DNA of 64,000 bases, from contig CM070629.1 in assembly GCA_036346255.1 (NCBI GenBank), positions 49,474,916 through 49,538,915 of the forward strand. Reading direction: 5' to 3'. The notes under the pieces were generated by a model that saw only the letters and a list, made by a program, of their open reading frames with translations, was not told the origin of the DNA and did not search any database. The position numbers and the translations under genes were made by a program. Below, in pieces: positions 21,789 to 33,604 of this stretch; the first letter of the stretch is position 1, and every line of letters begins with the position of its first letter. This DNA comes from Ampelocalamus luodianensis (taxonomy: Eukaryota > Streptophyta > Magnoliopsida > Poales > Poaceae).

Positions 21789-24588
21789 TGTAACACCCCA
21801 GGACCCACATTACCCTGGAATGCTACTAAACCACTCAGCTAGCCAGAAATTTCGAGATAATTTAATCTGGCAACAATTTCTAGACATGAAGCAATAAGCG
21901 AAAGCATAAACAACTAAGGGAACAAAGAAAACGATAACAAGTTCAATAATTAAAAAAACCTCTAGCAGATTAATCAAAGAAATAGTTCACAAGTCCATCA
22001 TTATTAAATAAAATATTCATCCTCGAATAGCTAAGCATTTGACTAGAATTTCATCGACTTCATTACAGCATGAGTTGATGAACTAAGTGCATTATTGTGG
22101 TGCCGCTCTACCCAACCCATGAATGCTCAACAATCACCTGTAGGGGGGGAAAAACAAGGGTGAGATAAAAATCTCAGCAAGCAAACTGCTTAATGAGCTA
22201 TTCAGGACTACAAACAAATATACAACATCATTACAGTATCCACAAGTCCACATCCATAATGTGCATCCACATTCACTACAAGTTAATTAAACTACAAAGA
22301 TATTAAGCATCAATATCCATTTCCCATAATGATCACAATTATAGCCTCCACCATATTTACTACCATCAATAGTAAAATATTAGCAAATGAGTCTTGATTA
22401 ACTTCTTCATATTATTCACCACTACCAATGACAATAAAGTATTAACAAGTTTTACCTCATCTCTTTACTATTTCTCGCATCCACAACTGCTATCAACAAT
22501 TACCACAAGAGAGTAGAATCTCAAGCCACAATCACAACCACTACCATTCCACAAGGGATGAACCCCAATCCACGACCATAGCCACCTTCCTCACACCACA
22601 AGTGACTCTCATGAGCCAATTCCACATTACAACTATAAAGTTGCAGTTGTTTGTAAGATAACTTCACATAATATCTTGCATAAGTATGCAAATGATCTTT
22701 CCACAATGTAATGCATATGTATGCTATGCTCCATCGCACCTTTACCCAACAAGGTAAAGGTATGCATCGTCTTCTGACAATGCACGATGTTGTACCTGCA
22801 CGTCTGATCGCGGCTAAAAGCGGCGACATCCACAATGCAAATGTCATGATATGTCATGAATGATATGATAATCATAAACCACAAGAATTTAACCACGAAG
22901 GTCAACAACATACTCATCATGAATATTTTCTCATAATCCACATGTGTCTCAATAAGCATAATAACATTGTGTCATAAGACCATTACCACATAACCCACAC
23001 CCGATTCACCAAGATCAAAATCAATCGATCTAAAGGGAACTCTACCACATAGACCACAACATGATCATCATGAATATAACCACAAGGAATTATCAATATG
23101 TCCACCTTGAGTTTATTTTCATATTCCGCATTTGGCTCATTAAGCAAATTACCACATGACTACCAACAACTCTTCCGACGCATGGCAAAAATGAATATTA
23201 ATTTGCTACCACGACGCAACCATGGCATATAACTTCAAGTTATGAAAAACATGTATATTGCAAGTAGTAAGAATAACGAGTTAAACCGTAGCACAACCGC
23301 TACATTTACTTGCCTTCCACGATGCGACGCGTTAGCCGGCAAAGATGAAACTCCTAAACCCGAGGCTTCACCTCCTAAACAAGTAAAATAACTTCAATAA
23401 GGACATAATATACCCAGTGCTACTAATCGGCGTTCTACACCGCTTCCCTGATGACTCAAGTCGAGTTTACAAAGCTGAAACTGAAAAACAACGTTTCCTG
23501 CCATATACTGTTTCTGGACAGCAGCACGGTAATTGACATAACTCATGGACTGGAAGTCGAAAAGAGGTAAACCCAATTTCTGTAGATTCTTAACTGACTA
23601 TACTAAAATACTCTAGTTGACACGATAATCCAAATCGGCCAAAATAAAAGGCTAACCATTGTCTGAACTTCCAGTACAGAAACTGCCTACACGTTCGAAC
23701 AGCAAAACTAAAATGACCATAACTTTTAATAGGTAACTCCGAATTGATCGTTCTTTATCAATCTGAAAAGGTTATCGAATTATCTACCATAACCTAGTTG
23801 TGTGAACTTTCCGATTCTACAAATTTCCCTTTCATATTTTGGGAAATATCCAGACAGATTATTCTCGTCAGATTTCTGGCAGCAGATACTAAATCGACCA
23901 TATCTTTTGACTCAGACCTCGGAATTGAGTGATCTTCGTGGCTACTGAAAGATAACGACAGATCCCACATAACTCTAGGATATGGAATCTTAAAATTCAG
24001 CTTCTAAATACACGAAATCACCCACGCAAGGTACTGGACAGAATCAAATCTTCTGCAGCCAAACTTTTATCCAACAATTCTAATCGGTTTCGCATCTACT
24101 ATGGATCAAACAGCGGGGAAGGCATCTCGTTACCCCTTGTAGAGCCGCTAGCTTGCTGAACCAATCCCCATGCGAGTCCTTCTTCTCCTTTTCCTCCTTC
24201 TTCTCCTTCTTCTCTTTTTCCTTCTTGCGCAAAGGGGCAGCAACCTGGGCAGAGGGGAGGCGCAAGGAGCAACAACCTGGGCAGAGGGGAGGCGCAAGGA
24301 GGAGGTGTGGCGGCTTGGGGGAAAACAGGGGGAAGGAGGGGGGGTCGGCCAAGGGTAAGGGGGGGCTAGGGCAAGAAAAAAGGGGGGGTGTGGCCACCCC
24401 TTGGGCCCCCTTGGCCCAAGGTGGCAAGCCCACCCTCCCTAACAGTTTTTTTTATTTAACAGCTATTTAGTTGTTTAATTCAACCTAAAGCTGACTCACG
24501 ATTTTAATAATTTTTCTTTCTTTCTTTCCCGCGATAAATTGATTAACCGGCGACTCTCCGTTACCACTTATAAAAATTAAAACCTACG
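21789..24588 (-). repeat. Element B right (5') LTR, main part
   Basis: Starts TGTAACACCCCAGGACCC next to the PBS. It is collinear with the left LTR and carries the same 181-bp repeat (23537, 23718, 23899) and microsatellite. It ends at CTACG (24584-24588), the target site of J; the last 25 bp are at 37807-37831. Confidence 0.93.
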
Positions 24589-26610
24589 TGTAACAGCCCT
24601 AACTTAGGGTTTGTATTTCCAATGTAAAATTTTGAGGAGAAATAAAAACTTTTGTTGTCTCATCAAATCATTTGGAAGTTTTCCAAATTTTCCCTAGCAA
24701 TTTCCATTTTCTAGAATTAAATTCTTATGAATAGAAATTGTTGTCAGTAAATTCTTAGCTTTCAAACTTGTGATCATCTTCTGAAATTATTTTTCCTATC
24801 ATCTTGATCATCCTATCTACCTCCCTGAATTATTTCACAATTTTTAGATTTTGTTTGCTATTTCAAATGCCCAAGTCAAACCAGTTTAGAAATCTGGTCA
24901 AACCTCTGGACAGCAGCTTGTGAATTTTATTGGGAGAAATCTATGCATGAAAACTCCTGGAAAAATTTCACAAGGTTGTCCTCTGTCCCTAGTAGCTACC
25001 ATAAAAATTTTGAAATTTTTGGAGCTCAGGAGCTACCTCTAAAAATTCCCCAAACTAACTCACCCTTTTATTCAAACACGAAACACTGTTCCTCGCTCGG
25101 ACCTAACTCGGACTCGAGTCCGACCGCACCACTTGACTCGGTCGCGTCAACTAGCTGCACCGCCTCGAGCCGATCATTGTTGACCGTCCGATGCAGATCG
25201 TGTGGCCGCGTCGCGCCGAATCAACCGACTGTCCGAATGCATACATCGATCTCGGCCGTCCGTTTTAGATCCACGGTCGGTGTGATATTGATCGAGTCTA
25301 ACCATCCGAGCTCCGCGCGGACTCGCCTCGCACCGCTTTGCCACCGTCGGCGACAAGTGGATCCCACTGCCGGCATCGCCTCGTCTTCTCGCGTCTCACC
25401 GAGCTCGCGGCCGTTAGCGCATGCTCACCACGTCCTCGTCGCTGCCACCTCGTGGGCGCGTGTCCGTCGTGGCGTGTCGCCGGTCTCATCTACCCACCGA
25501 GCTCATTCATTTCTTCTCTACCCCATTCGTGCTTTCTCCGTCCATCTTTTAGTTTCGGCGGAGAAAAACCGAGCGGCGCGCCGTGTTAACGCCGCCCTTG
25601 AGCCCACGCCGCACCACCGTGATCCACGCTCGACGCCGCCTCCATTTTGCCCATCCGGGTCCTTGGCGTCCGGTGAATCACGGAGGTGGTATCGTCGTCT
25701 CCACCTCCGGCTCTCGGCTCCGTGAGCTCGTTTGCGTTCTGGTGAGTCTCAAGCCCCAGCGGTTGATCCCACTTGATCGCAATGCTTCACTGATGCTCAC
25801 GGTGGGCTCGTTTCTGTCTTTGATGCATCGTGGAGGGTGTGCGACTTCTTCTTCTCCGAGCACGGTATTTCGCCGCCGCGGCGTTTCCGGGCATTTCCGT
25901 GCTCCATCGTCGTCTTGATCGTGGGCGAAACCTTCCTGGAGTCAAGGCGAAGCTGAGGCGCACCTTCCGGGGTCTTCTCGAAGCTCGCAGCGTCTTCTCC
26001 GCGAGCACCGCACTTTCTTCTCCGCCTCCGGGCGTCGTGAGCTCATCTCCGTCGACCATCGGGCTCCGCGTCACCGTCATCGGGTTCGTGAGATCTTTGC
26101 GAACCTTAAGGTACCACTCACTCGCCCTGAGACCTCCTGGTTCGCAAGATCCACTGTGCGGCCGCGCCGCCGTCCCCGTGCGCGCCGGCGAGCAGCCGGT
26201 GGCATTCGATTAGCACTAATCCATGTTTAGTTCGATCCAACGCCATGTGGGTCCCTCTCGGGTTAATCGTGTTTAGTAAACTCTAACCCAACCGTTATAT
26301 TTCCCTTTGAGTCGCTGCCATGAGGGCCCATCTTTGTCGCCGCTTGTTGGTGGGGTAAGCTTTGTTGTTGCGTTTTCTCTGTTGGGAAGCGTATTTATCT
26401 GTGAGTATATGTTAGGATTACATTTTGCTAAGCCGAAGACGTATTCTCTGAATACGCCTTCGACGTCACATCCGTGGCGGGCTGTCACAGCCACCATTCG
26501 CGCAGCCCGTATCGATCGCCGTGGCTAGATGGTTGCCGGTAGAAAAAGTATTAAATGCTTTAGTATTTCTGAAATGGTTTTCTGTTGTGTTGTTAATTCA
26601 TTTAAACTTA

Positions 26611-27000
26611 GAAAATGCATAACTAATTCAATTTATCTCCAAATCGCATGAAACCAGTGCTGTTCATTTTCATTTTAAATGTGCTATTTATTAAAATTAG
26701 TCTCAACCTTGTCTCTATAGCAAAAATCTGTTAATTAATTAAATGGTGTTTTATGTATTTTTCCAAATTAAAAAAATTCATATCTCTATCAATAATTGTC
26801 CAAATCCAGTAAAACCAACTCTGTAAATTTTTATTTTTAGTGTGCTAATTATCAGGATAGGTTTTAGATACTGTTTCTGTTCATAAAAATTTGTTAAGTA
26901 ATTAACTAGTGCTTTCATGTGTATTGTTAGCTTAGAAAATTCCTAGAAAATTCATAACCACTTAAAATGAATTGTTCTCTGTTTCTAAAATTTTGTTATA
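26611..27000 (+). repeat. Degenerate ~165-bp tandem repeat in J 5' LTR
   Basis: The anchor TTCATAxCTx/GCATAACTAATTCAA recurs at 26618, 26779 and 26953 (spacings 161 and 174). CCAAATC, TAAAACCA, TGTGCTA and GTTAAxTAATTAA blocks repeat in the same order. The same array is present in the 3' LTR (about 35658-36060). Confidence 0.6.
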
Positions 27001-27820
27001 TCATGCTTAAGCTGCTGTGTGAGTTTTAGTATGTTTGTTTGTTGTTGCATGTTTGAGTTTTGTCGGTGTTATTCGCTCTTATTCGCTTTTCTTGTTCTAT
27101 CGTTAGGCTTCGATATTTGCGGTAACCCGGAGAGTGATCCTCTGCAACAGGTTGAGCATTCTGAGCAACATCAGCCAGGCAAGCAGTTTGATCATGATAA
27201 TCCCAGTATTTTAAAGTCTAATATTTTGTTTCAGCTGTATGTATGCATTGCTTAATTTGTGTTAAATTGATTAGTTAAATCCGTAGCTGCATATCCTGTA
27301 GTCAAAATATTGATCTCTACTACCGAGCCTAGGTTATTTCTTTGTGATTAGAGGTCGCTGGATGATCTCTTGTCACTTAGTAGATCCGGGTCAACTTGCT
27401 TAGACATGCTTAGCTATCGGTAGAACTGGGCGGTTATCGGCTTTAGTCGGTAACCTTGATCACACAAAATTTCCTATAACTTTATGTTTTAGCATTTTTG
27501 CTATGTTTAATTGCAAAACTAAAACTGAAAACAAAAACGATTTAGACGCGGGCACAATGGTAAGTTTGGTGTGATCTGTTGGGTGTGACTCGAAAGGTGC
27601 CCGGGTCAATTAAGGACCGAACATCTTGTGAGTGAATTTTTATCTAGGCATTTCGGCGTGCTAACAACACTAGAGTATATGGGACCTCTCTTGACCTAGT
27701 ACTTTGGCGTGTATTGGCTCGGTCGCAGGAGGTCGCGGGAGGGATGGTGTTGGGAGCATGGTAGTTGTCCAAAAGCTTTATCCCGAGTGGGTAGTTGTCT
27801 TTTCGGCTTTACCATGTAAG

Positions 27821-28122
27821 CGTATGGATTTCTATCCATACGAGCGGCTCGTAGTTAATACACAATATTGGAAAAGTCTCGTAGGACTTAGCGGTGCAAA
27901 GATACCTTCGAAGTGTGCTTTGGCTTAAAAGCGGTGCGAAGTGTGGAGTGCAGTGGTACACCCTGCGAGGTTAAAAACTATTCGAATAGCCTCGTCCTAG
28001 GTGATGGACACGCTTGGGTAAGCTTTTCAAGAGTTAGACTACAACCTTTTAAAATTAGAACTTGCAGGGTGGTACGAATCTGGGGATTCGTGCTATATTG
28101 TGGTGACTATTGGGATAGTCAC
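27821..28122 (+). repeat. Stem-loop string in J 5' LTR
   Basis: Perfect inverted repeats: 27821-27842 (9-bp arms, loop TTCT), the 12-bp palindrome CTATTCGAATAG at 27978-27989, and 28103-28122 (8-bp arms, loop TGGG). All recur in the 3' LTR, and the first in solo LTR H at about 56420. Conservation across subfamilies suggests an RNA role, not proven. Confidence 0.6.
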
Positions 28123-28773
28123 TTCTAGGTGGGTACTTGTATCTATCTTTATTTCGCAGTTATTTCAACAGTAAAAATGAATTGCAAACTTGCCTTTAAA
28201 CTGTATTACATTATTGCAAACAAATCTAGCTTTGTGCAAATGAAACATATGGCCTCCACCAAATAAACCTGCATGTAGCATATGAACAGGTCTGCTAGTT
28301 CACACGTCAGTCTTGCGGGTACAAAGACAATCTTTGTACTCAGTTGCTTTGCTTAATGTTTTTGTTGCAGAGGAAGAAGGTGAGCCCCAAGGGCCTCACT
28401 ACGTGAGTCAGTTGCCGTTTAGTGGGCGACTAGACTTGGCGGTCCTCGGATGCCTTGTGGGTTGAAGGCACACCGATTGGCTTTGTTTATAGCCATCTTA
28501 TGACACTTTGCTTCATTGTCGTTCTTGTTTATTTGTGTATCTTGTGGCACAGTCGGCCTTTGTCCGTAATAACTCTACTATTTATTTATCTTCCGTTTGG
28601 TAGTGTGGTGTTTGGACTCTATGTTTGGAATGGAGTTGATGTCTAATTTTGTAACGGGTGTGTATCTTGCTTTGAAGTATACATATCTCGAGGATCAATT
28701 TATTTGATTTGTGATGCTAGGACCGGTGGTTGGTTAAGCATTACAAGCCAAATAAATTAGGGTCCTCACAAAG

Positions 28774-28786
28774 TTGGTATCAGAGC
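28774..28786 (+). other. Element J primer-binding site
   Basis: TTGGTATCAGAGC, four bases after the 5' LTR end; initiator Met-tRNA type. The leader 28787-29208 after it is non-coding. Confidence 0.93.
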
Positions 28787-29208
28787 CATTCTGACCGTAG
28801 CAACCCAAGCATAGTCGTCCTTAGGATATTTTGGAAAGGCTTAGTTGCAAAATATAAAAAGGGTTTATGAAAACTTAGGCAGGGTCTCAGATTTTACTCC
28901 TTATCTATCCTAGCCTTCTACTCTCATCTTACTCTAATTTCAGTTTAAAAACTTGGTTTCTCCTTTCCTTTCAAAAGATAGTTACTACTGGTAGAATCGG
29001 TCTTTGGGAGAACCATAGAGAATTAGTTTAATTAAAATTTGTGGGGGGCATAAGGGTAAGATATGTATGAGTTTGCTAAGTGTCGATTTTTGTCAATTGG
29101 TTTTGTAACTTAAAAGTCTTGTGTTTGTTTTGTCTTTGTTAGTAAGTTATTTGCAGTGGGTTGTCAACCGTGTTTTCGGCTATTGTTAACTTGTCTTAGT
29201 GAAACAGG

Positions 29209-30290
29209 ATGGCCGGGAGAACGCGTGGCAGTCAGCAGGCTGGTCATGATGAGGAGCTTCCCCCTCCTCCGACCATGGCTGAGGTTCTCGCTCAGATCGA
29301 GCGAAACCGCATGGATCGACGCGCATCACGGAGGTTATTGCTAGGAATACCTCCACTCCTGCCGGTGGTGGCGGCCACCGGACTCGCGGGGACTTGCGAG
29401 TTCCTCCGTCGCAGCCGCCGACTTGCTCCGCTCGAGGACCCTCTCGATGCGGATGATTGGCGCGCATGGTTGAGCGAAGCTCAACATAGCTCGATGCTAG
29501 GCACGAGATATGGCACTCTTCGTGTCCCACCGGCCTGAGGGCGGCACTCTCATGGTGGGAGAACTATCTCGCCATGCACCCGCGCCATGTAGTCGCGTGG
29601 GAAGAGTTCGGATCGACTTTCGTCGGGCCCACATCACGATGGCACGATGAAGTCAAGAAGAAGGAGTTCCTCGCGCTCAAGCAAGGGCGCAAGTGCGTGA
29701 CGTACTGCACGAGTTCAATCATTTGGCTCGTTATGCTCCAGGGGAGGTGGCCTCAGATGAGGCTAAGCAGGAGAAGTTTATGGATGGCTTGTCCGAGGAG
29801 CTGCAGGACAAGCTATCTATTGTGGACTTCTCTGACTTTCAGGCCTTGGTAGATAAGGCCATTGTTGCTGAGCATAAGGCTAAGGCGCTGGTGAGTCCAT
29901 AGCGCAAATGGGAGCGCATCGCCTACTCACACCACCTCATTCGTCCTCGGTGGGCGGCACGATGGCCGTTCTTTTGCTCCACCGGCGCCGAGGCCATCTG
30001 CACCAGCTCCTCGTCCACCGCAGGCCGTGTTTCAGCCACGTGCGCCTGCGATCCAGCAGCAGAGCGGCCTCCGCAATCCGGCGACCGAGGTTACTTGTTT
30101 TCGCTGCCACAACAAGGGCCACTACGCCAACGCTTGCCCTCAGAGTGTTGCAGTAGCCCCTCGTCCTAATGGAGGACGCGGCCAGGGGAGTGGTCACCCA
30201 CGACGGAAGATTATCGAAGACCGAGTGCGCGGCGTGGTCGAGTCAACCACCTTTCAGCTGAGGAGGCTCAGGAGGCGCCAAATGTCGTGA
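29209..30290 (+). pseudogene. gag: Element J gag (frameshifted)
   Basis: Starts at ATG 29209 (MAGRTRGSQQAGHDE...). Recognisable gag pieces are in three frames: the N-terminal frame 29209-29538 (MAEVLAQIERNRMD, then DPLDADDW), a middle stretch around 29553-29902 (WWENY- and APGEVASDEAKQEKFMDGL-type capsid motifs), and the zinc knuckle frame 30027-30290 with Cys24, Cys27, His32 and Cys37 (CFRCHNKGHYANAC, 30096-30137). Breaks fall at GC-rich CAG/CTG-like sites. Gag would build the particle and bind RNA through the knuckle. Confidence 0.88.
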
Positions 30291-30724
30291 TTGGTACACT
30301 TCTTGTTAATTCTCGTCCTGCTGCAGTATTATTTGATTCTGGAGCATCGCATTCTTTTATTTCAAGATCATTTGCTGCTGCTAGTGGTCTTCATTGTGTT
30401 CCTTTGGTAGTTCCTTTCCTCATTCGCTCTCCGGGGTCGGAAATGAGAGCTGATCTACAGTGTCGGGATGTTCCTATCATAGTCAAAGGAGTGGGGGTTT
30501 TTGGCAAACCTTATTCTGCTCAGTTCAGCGAGTCTGGATGTGATTCTTGGCATGGATTGGTTGTCCCAACACTTGGGACAGATCGATTGTGCCAAGAAGA
30601 TGGTTTTCCTCACCAACTTTTATGGCGAACAGGTTGGCTTTTCCCCGCAGCTGCAAGGGTCACACCTTTGTGCACTTGCAGCAAAGCCAGCTTTGAAGAT
30701 TCAAGAGGTTCCCACTGTTTGTGA
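30287..30724 (+). pseudogene. pol: Element J protease and linker
   Basis: The frame from 30287 contains the retropepsin active site VLFDSGASHSFIS (DSGA at 30335-30346), intact. It then runs into the linker, where the frame changes near 30530; the alternate frame from 30501 carries ILGMDWLSQH, a motif at the end of Gypsy proteases. The protease would cut the Gag-Pol precursor. Confidence 0.88.
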
Positions 30725-31448
30725 TTTTGAGTATGTTTTTCCTGATGATTTACCTGGGATGCCTCCGGTTCGAGATCTGGAGTTTGTCATCGAGTTGTTG
30801 CCCGGTACCGCTCCGATTTCGAAGGCGCCGTATCGAATGCCTCCCAATGAGCTAGAAGAATTGAAGAAGCAGCTTGGTGAGCTCCAAGCAAAGGGTTTCA
30901 TCCGTCCCGCCATCTCCTTGGGGTTGTCCGGTGATCTTTGTGAAGAAGAAGGACAAGACTTTGCGCATGTGTGTTGATTACCGTCCTCTCAATGAGGTGA
31001 CGGTGAAGAACAAATATCCTCGCCCGCATTGATGATCTGTTCGATCGGTTGATGGAGCCAGTGTTCTCAAAGATTGATTTGAGAATGGGGTATCATCAGT
31101 CGAGGATCGATCGAGGATATTCAAAGACAACTTTCACTACTCGTTATGGTGCATGCGAGTATACCGTCATGTCTTTCGGTCTAACCAATGCTCGACTTTG
31201 TTCATGAACCTTATGAATTCAGTATTCATGGAGTATTTGGATAAATTTGTGGTGGTCTTTATTGATGATATTCTTATCTATTCCAAGATCAAGCAAAGCA
31301 TCTTGAGCATCCAAGATTGTTTTGAGCAAATTGCGGGAGCATCGGCTATATGCAAAGTTCAACAAATGTGAGTTACGTTGAAGGAAGTGGCATTTTGGGC
31401 CATGTTCTTTCAGTGGGGGCATAGTGTGGATCCCAAAGAAAGTCGGCG
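30725..31448 (+). pseudogene. pol: Element J reverse transcriptase
   Basis: EYVFPDDLPGMPPVRDLEFV and APYRMPPNELEELKKQL mark the start of Gypsy RT. The frame breaks near 30918; the next frame reads KKKDKTLRMCVDYRPLNEV. Fragments continue (IDDLFDRLM, FSKIDLRMGYHQ, SFGLTNA) to the polymerase box FIDDILIYSK (FIDD at 31258-31269). The order is complete, but at least four frame changes occur in about 600 bases. RT would make cDNA inside the particle. Confidence 0.9.
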
Positions 31449-32495
31449 ATGTTCTATCTTGGGGCGGCCAAGTCGGTCACTGATGTACGGAGTTTTCTCG
31501 GTTTAGCGGGCTACTACCGCCGCTTTATCGAGAACTTCTCCAAAATCGCTAAGCCGATGACCGAATTGCTCAAGAAGGATAAGAAGTTTGTGTGGTCCTC
31601 TGCTTGTGATGAGAGCTTTCAGGAGCTCAAACAGCGATTGACTTCAGCCCCAGTCCTTACTCTTCCTGATGTCCACAAGAGCTTCGATATTTATTGTGAT
31701 GCCTCTCGTCAGGGTCTTGGATGTGTTCTTATGCATGAAGGCAAGGCAGTTGCCTATGCATCCAGGCAGCTAAGACCTCACGAGCTTAATTATCCCACCC
31801 ATGATTTAGAGTTGGCTGCTGTGGTGCATGCACTCAAGATTTGGCGGCATTATCTGATCGGTAACCGTTGCGAGGTGTATTCCGATCACAAGAGCTTGAA
31901 ATACTTGTTCACCCAGCCAGATCTGAACCTCAGGCAGAGGAGATGGTTGGAATTGATCAAAGATTATGACATGGGTATTCAGTATCACCCTGGCAAGGCC
32001 AATGTGGTTGCTGATGCACTTAGCCGAAAGGTGTATTGCAATACTCTGATGATCCAAGAGCAGCAACCTGCACTTCTTGCAGAATTTCAGCGTCTCAACT
32101 TGGGTTTGGTTGAGCACGGTTCCCTTGCTGCCCTGATTGTACAACCGACCTTGGTGGATCAAATCAAGGCGGCACAGCAATCAGATGTTGGTGTGGGTAA
32201 AATCAAGCAGAACATCAGGAATGGATCAGCCAAGTGTTTCACAGAAGATGAGCACGGTGTTGTATGGTTTGGGCAGCGTCTTGTGGTCCCAAAGGTTCCA
32301 GAGTTGCGGGATTTGATTCTTCAGGAGGCCCATGATTCGCCTTTGTCCATCCATCCCGGGGCCACTAAAATGTACCAAGATCTGCGTCAGAGATTCTGGT
32401 GGACTCGCATGAAGCGCGAGATTGCCAGGTTCGTGGCCAGATGTGACATATGTTGTCGCGTCAAGGCCGAGCATCAACGTCCGCGGTCTTCTTGA
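31449..32495 (+). pseudogene. pol: Element J RNase H and integrase zinc domain
   Basis: A 348-codon stretch without a stop. RT connection (FLGLAGYYRRFIENFSKIA), then RNase H with Asp84 (IYCDAS), Glu121 (DLELAA), Asp146 (VYSDHKSL) and Asp189 (VVADALSRK), all four catalytic acids present. It is followed by the integrase N-terminal zinc region (HDSPLSIHPG ... CDICCRVKAEHQ). The open frame starts at an internal Met only because the upstream part is frameshifted. This well-preserved block contrasts with its damaged neighbours. Confidence 0.92.
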
Positions 32496-33054
32496 CCCTT
32501 GCCCATACCGAGTGGAAGTGGGATTACGTAGGCATGGATTTTATCACCGTCCGCCTGCACTTATTCAGGGGAAGGATGCTATCCGGGTTGTTATCGATCG
32601 ATTGACGAAGGTAGCGCACTTCTGCCGATTTACCACTCTCGGTGTCGATCGATTGGCGATCTCTATATCTCCCGCATTGTGAGCTTGCATGGTGTGCCAC
32701 GAACGGCCGTGTCGATCGTGGCTCTCTTTCACTTCTCGGCTATGGCACGATTTACGAAAAGCCATGGGCACCGTCTTTCTTCAGCTCCGCCTATCATCCT
32801 CGAACAGATGGTCGACGGAGCGAGTCAACCAAGTTCTTGAGGATATGCTCCGTGCTTGTGTTCTTTCCTATGGGAAGAATTGGGAGAAGTGTCTACCGCT
32901 TGCGAGTTCTCCTACAACAACGCTTCGAGCTAGTCTCGGTATGGCACCATTTGAGGCTTTGTATGGGAGGCGATGCAGAACCCCACTGAACTAGTCAGAA
33001 ACTGGGGAAAGACAGTTCTTTGGTCCAGATTCCATCAATGAGGCTGAAAGTCAA
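32496..33054 (+). pseudogene. pol: Element J integrase core (frameshifted)
   Basis: Fragments of the rve core in three frames: MDFIT near 32530, a region around 32716 where the second catalytic Asp is expected, and RVNQVLEDMLRACVLSYGKN near 32822 followed by LGMAPFEALYGRRCRTPLN ending at 32994. Several one-base gaps break the frame. The first Asp is visible; the other two catalytic residues cannot be placed with certainty in the current frames. Confidence 0.8.
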
Positions 33055-33564
33055 GTGCAGTTGATCCGTGAGCACTTAAACGTAGCTCAGTCCAGGCAGA
33101 AGAGCTATGCAGATCGGCGTCGCCGTGAGTTGAGCTTCCAGCCCAATGACCTTGTGTATCTCAAAGTCTCACCTTTGAAGGGACATCGTCGTTTCGATGT
33201 CAAGGGCAAGTTGGCTCCTCGGTATGTTGGACCGTATCATATCATCAAGAAAGTGGGAGCTGTTGCATACAAGTTAGAGTTGTCAGCTGCACTTGAGGGG
33301 GTGCATGATGTTTTCCATGTGTCACAATTGAAGAAGTGCCTTCGTGTTCCTGTGGAGGAAACACCATTGGAAAATATCGATGTGCAAGAAGATCTGTCTT
33401 ATCGTGAGCGTCCCGTTCGTATCCTCGAAGAAGCTGAACGCAGGACAAGGAACCGGGTGATCAAGTTCCTTAAAGTTCAGTGGTCAAACCACTCCGAGGA
33501 TGAAGCCACTTGGGAGCGGGAAGATCGTCTCCGAGCAGATTACCCATCCTTCTTCTCCCAGTGA
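33055..33564 (+). pseudogene. pol: Element J integrase C-terminus with chromodomain
   Basis: A 169-codon open frame: LIREHLNVAQSRQKSYADRR, the GPY/F-like module GKLAPRYVGPYHIIKKVG (residues 51-68), VHDVFHVSQLKKC, and a chromodomain at residues 117-165 (RPVRILEEAERRTRN ... VIKFLKVQWSNHSEDEATWE). In chromoviruses this module guides integration into heterochromatin. The stop at 33562-33564 is 26 bases before the PPT. This is the tail that B, C and G also retain. Confidence 0.93.
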
Positions 33565-33590
33565 TCAGAATCTCGGGGCGAGATTCCTGT

Positions 33591-33604
33591 AAGGGGGGGA
33601 GATT
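33591..33604 (+). other. Element J polypurine tract
   Basis: AAGGGGGGGAGATT immediately before the 3' LTR. It primes plus-strand synthesis. Confidence 0.9.

Larger units (their letters stand above)
24589..28770 (+). repeat. Element J 5' LTR
   Basis: TGTAACAGCCCTAAC...GGTCCTCACA, 4182 bp. Three parts: an AT-rich start; a GC-rich block (25080-26520) with many indels against the 3' LTR; and an AT-rich second half with a degenerate tandem repeat (26618, 26779, 26953) and stem-loops at 27821-27842, 27978-27989 and 28103-28122. The 260-codon frame from 24943 lies in the GC-rich block and is not kept in the other LTR, so it is not a gene. Confidence 0.94.

Noticed and set aside
24943..26213. Long GC-rich ORFs in J 5' LTR (also 34213-35255, 53774-54575), looking like plant exons
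   Set aside because: They lie inside LTRs, are not conserved in frame between sister LTRs and have no domain. GC-rich sequence simply lacks stops.
28774..28786. tRNA gene fragments suggested by TGGTATCAGAGC
   Set aside because: These are primer-binding sites next to LTR ends; no tRNA fold is present around them.
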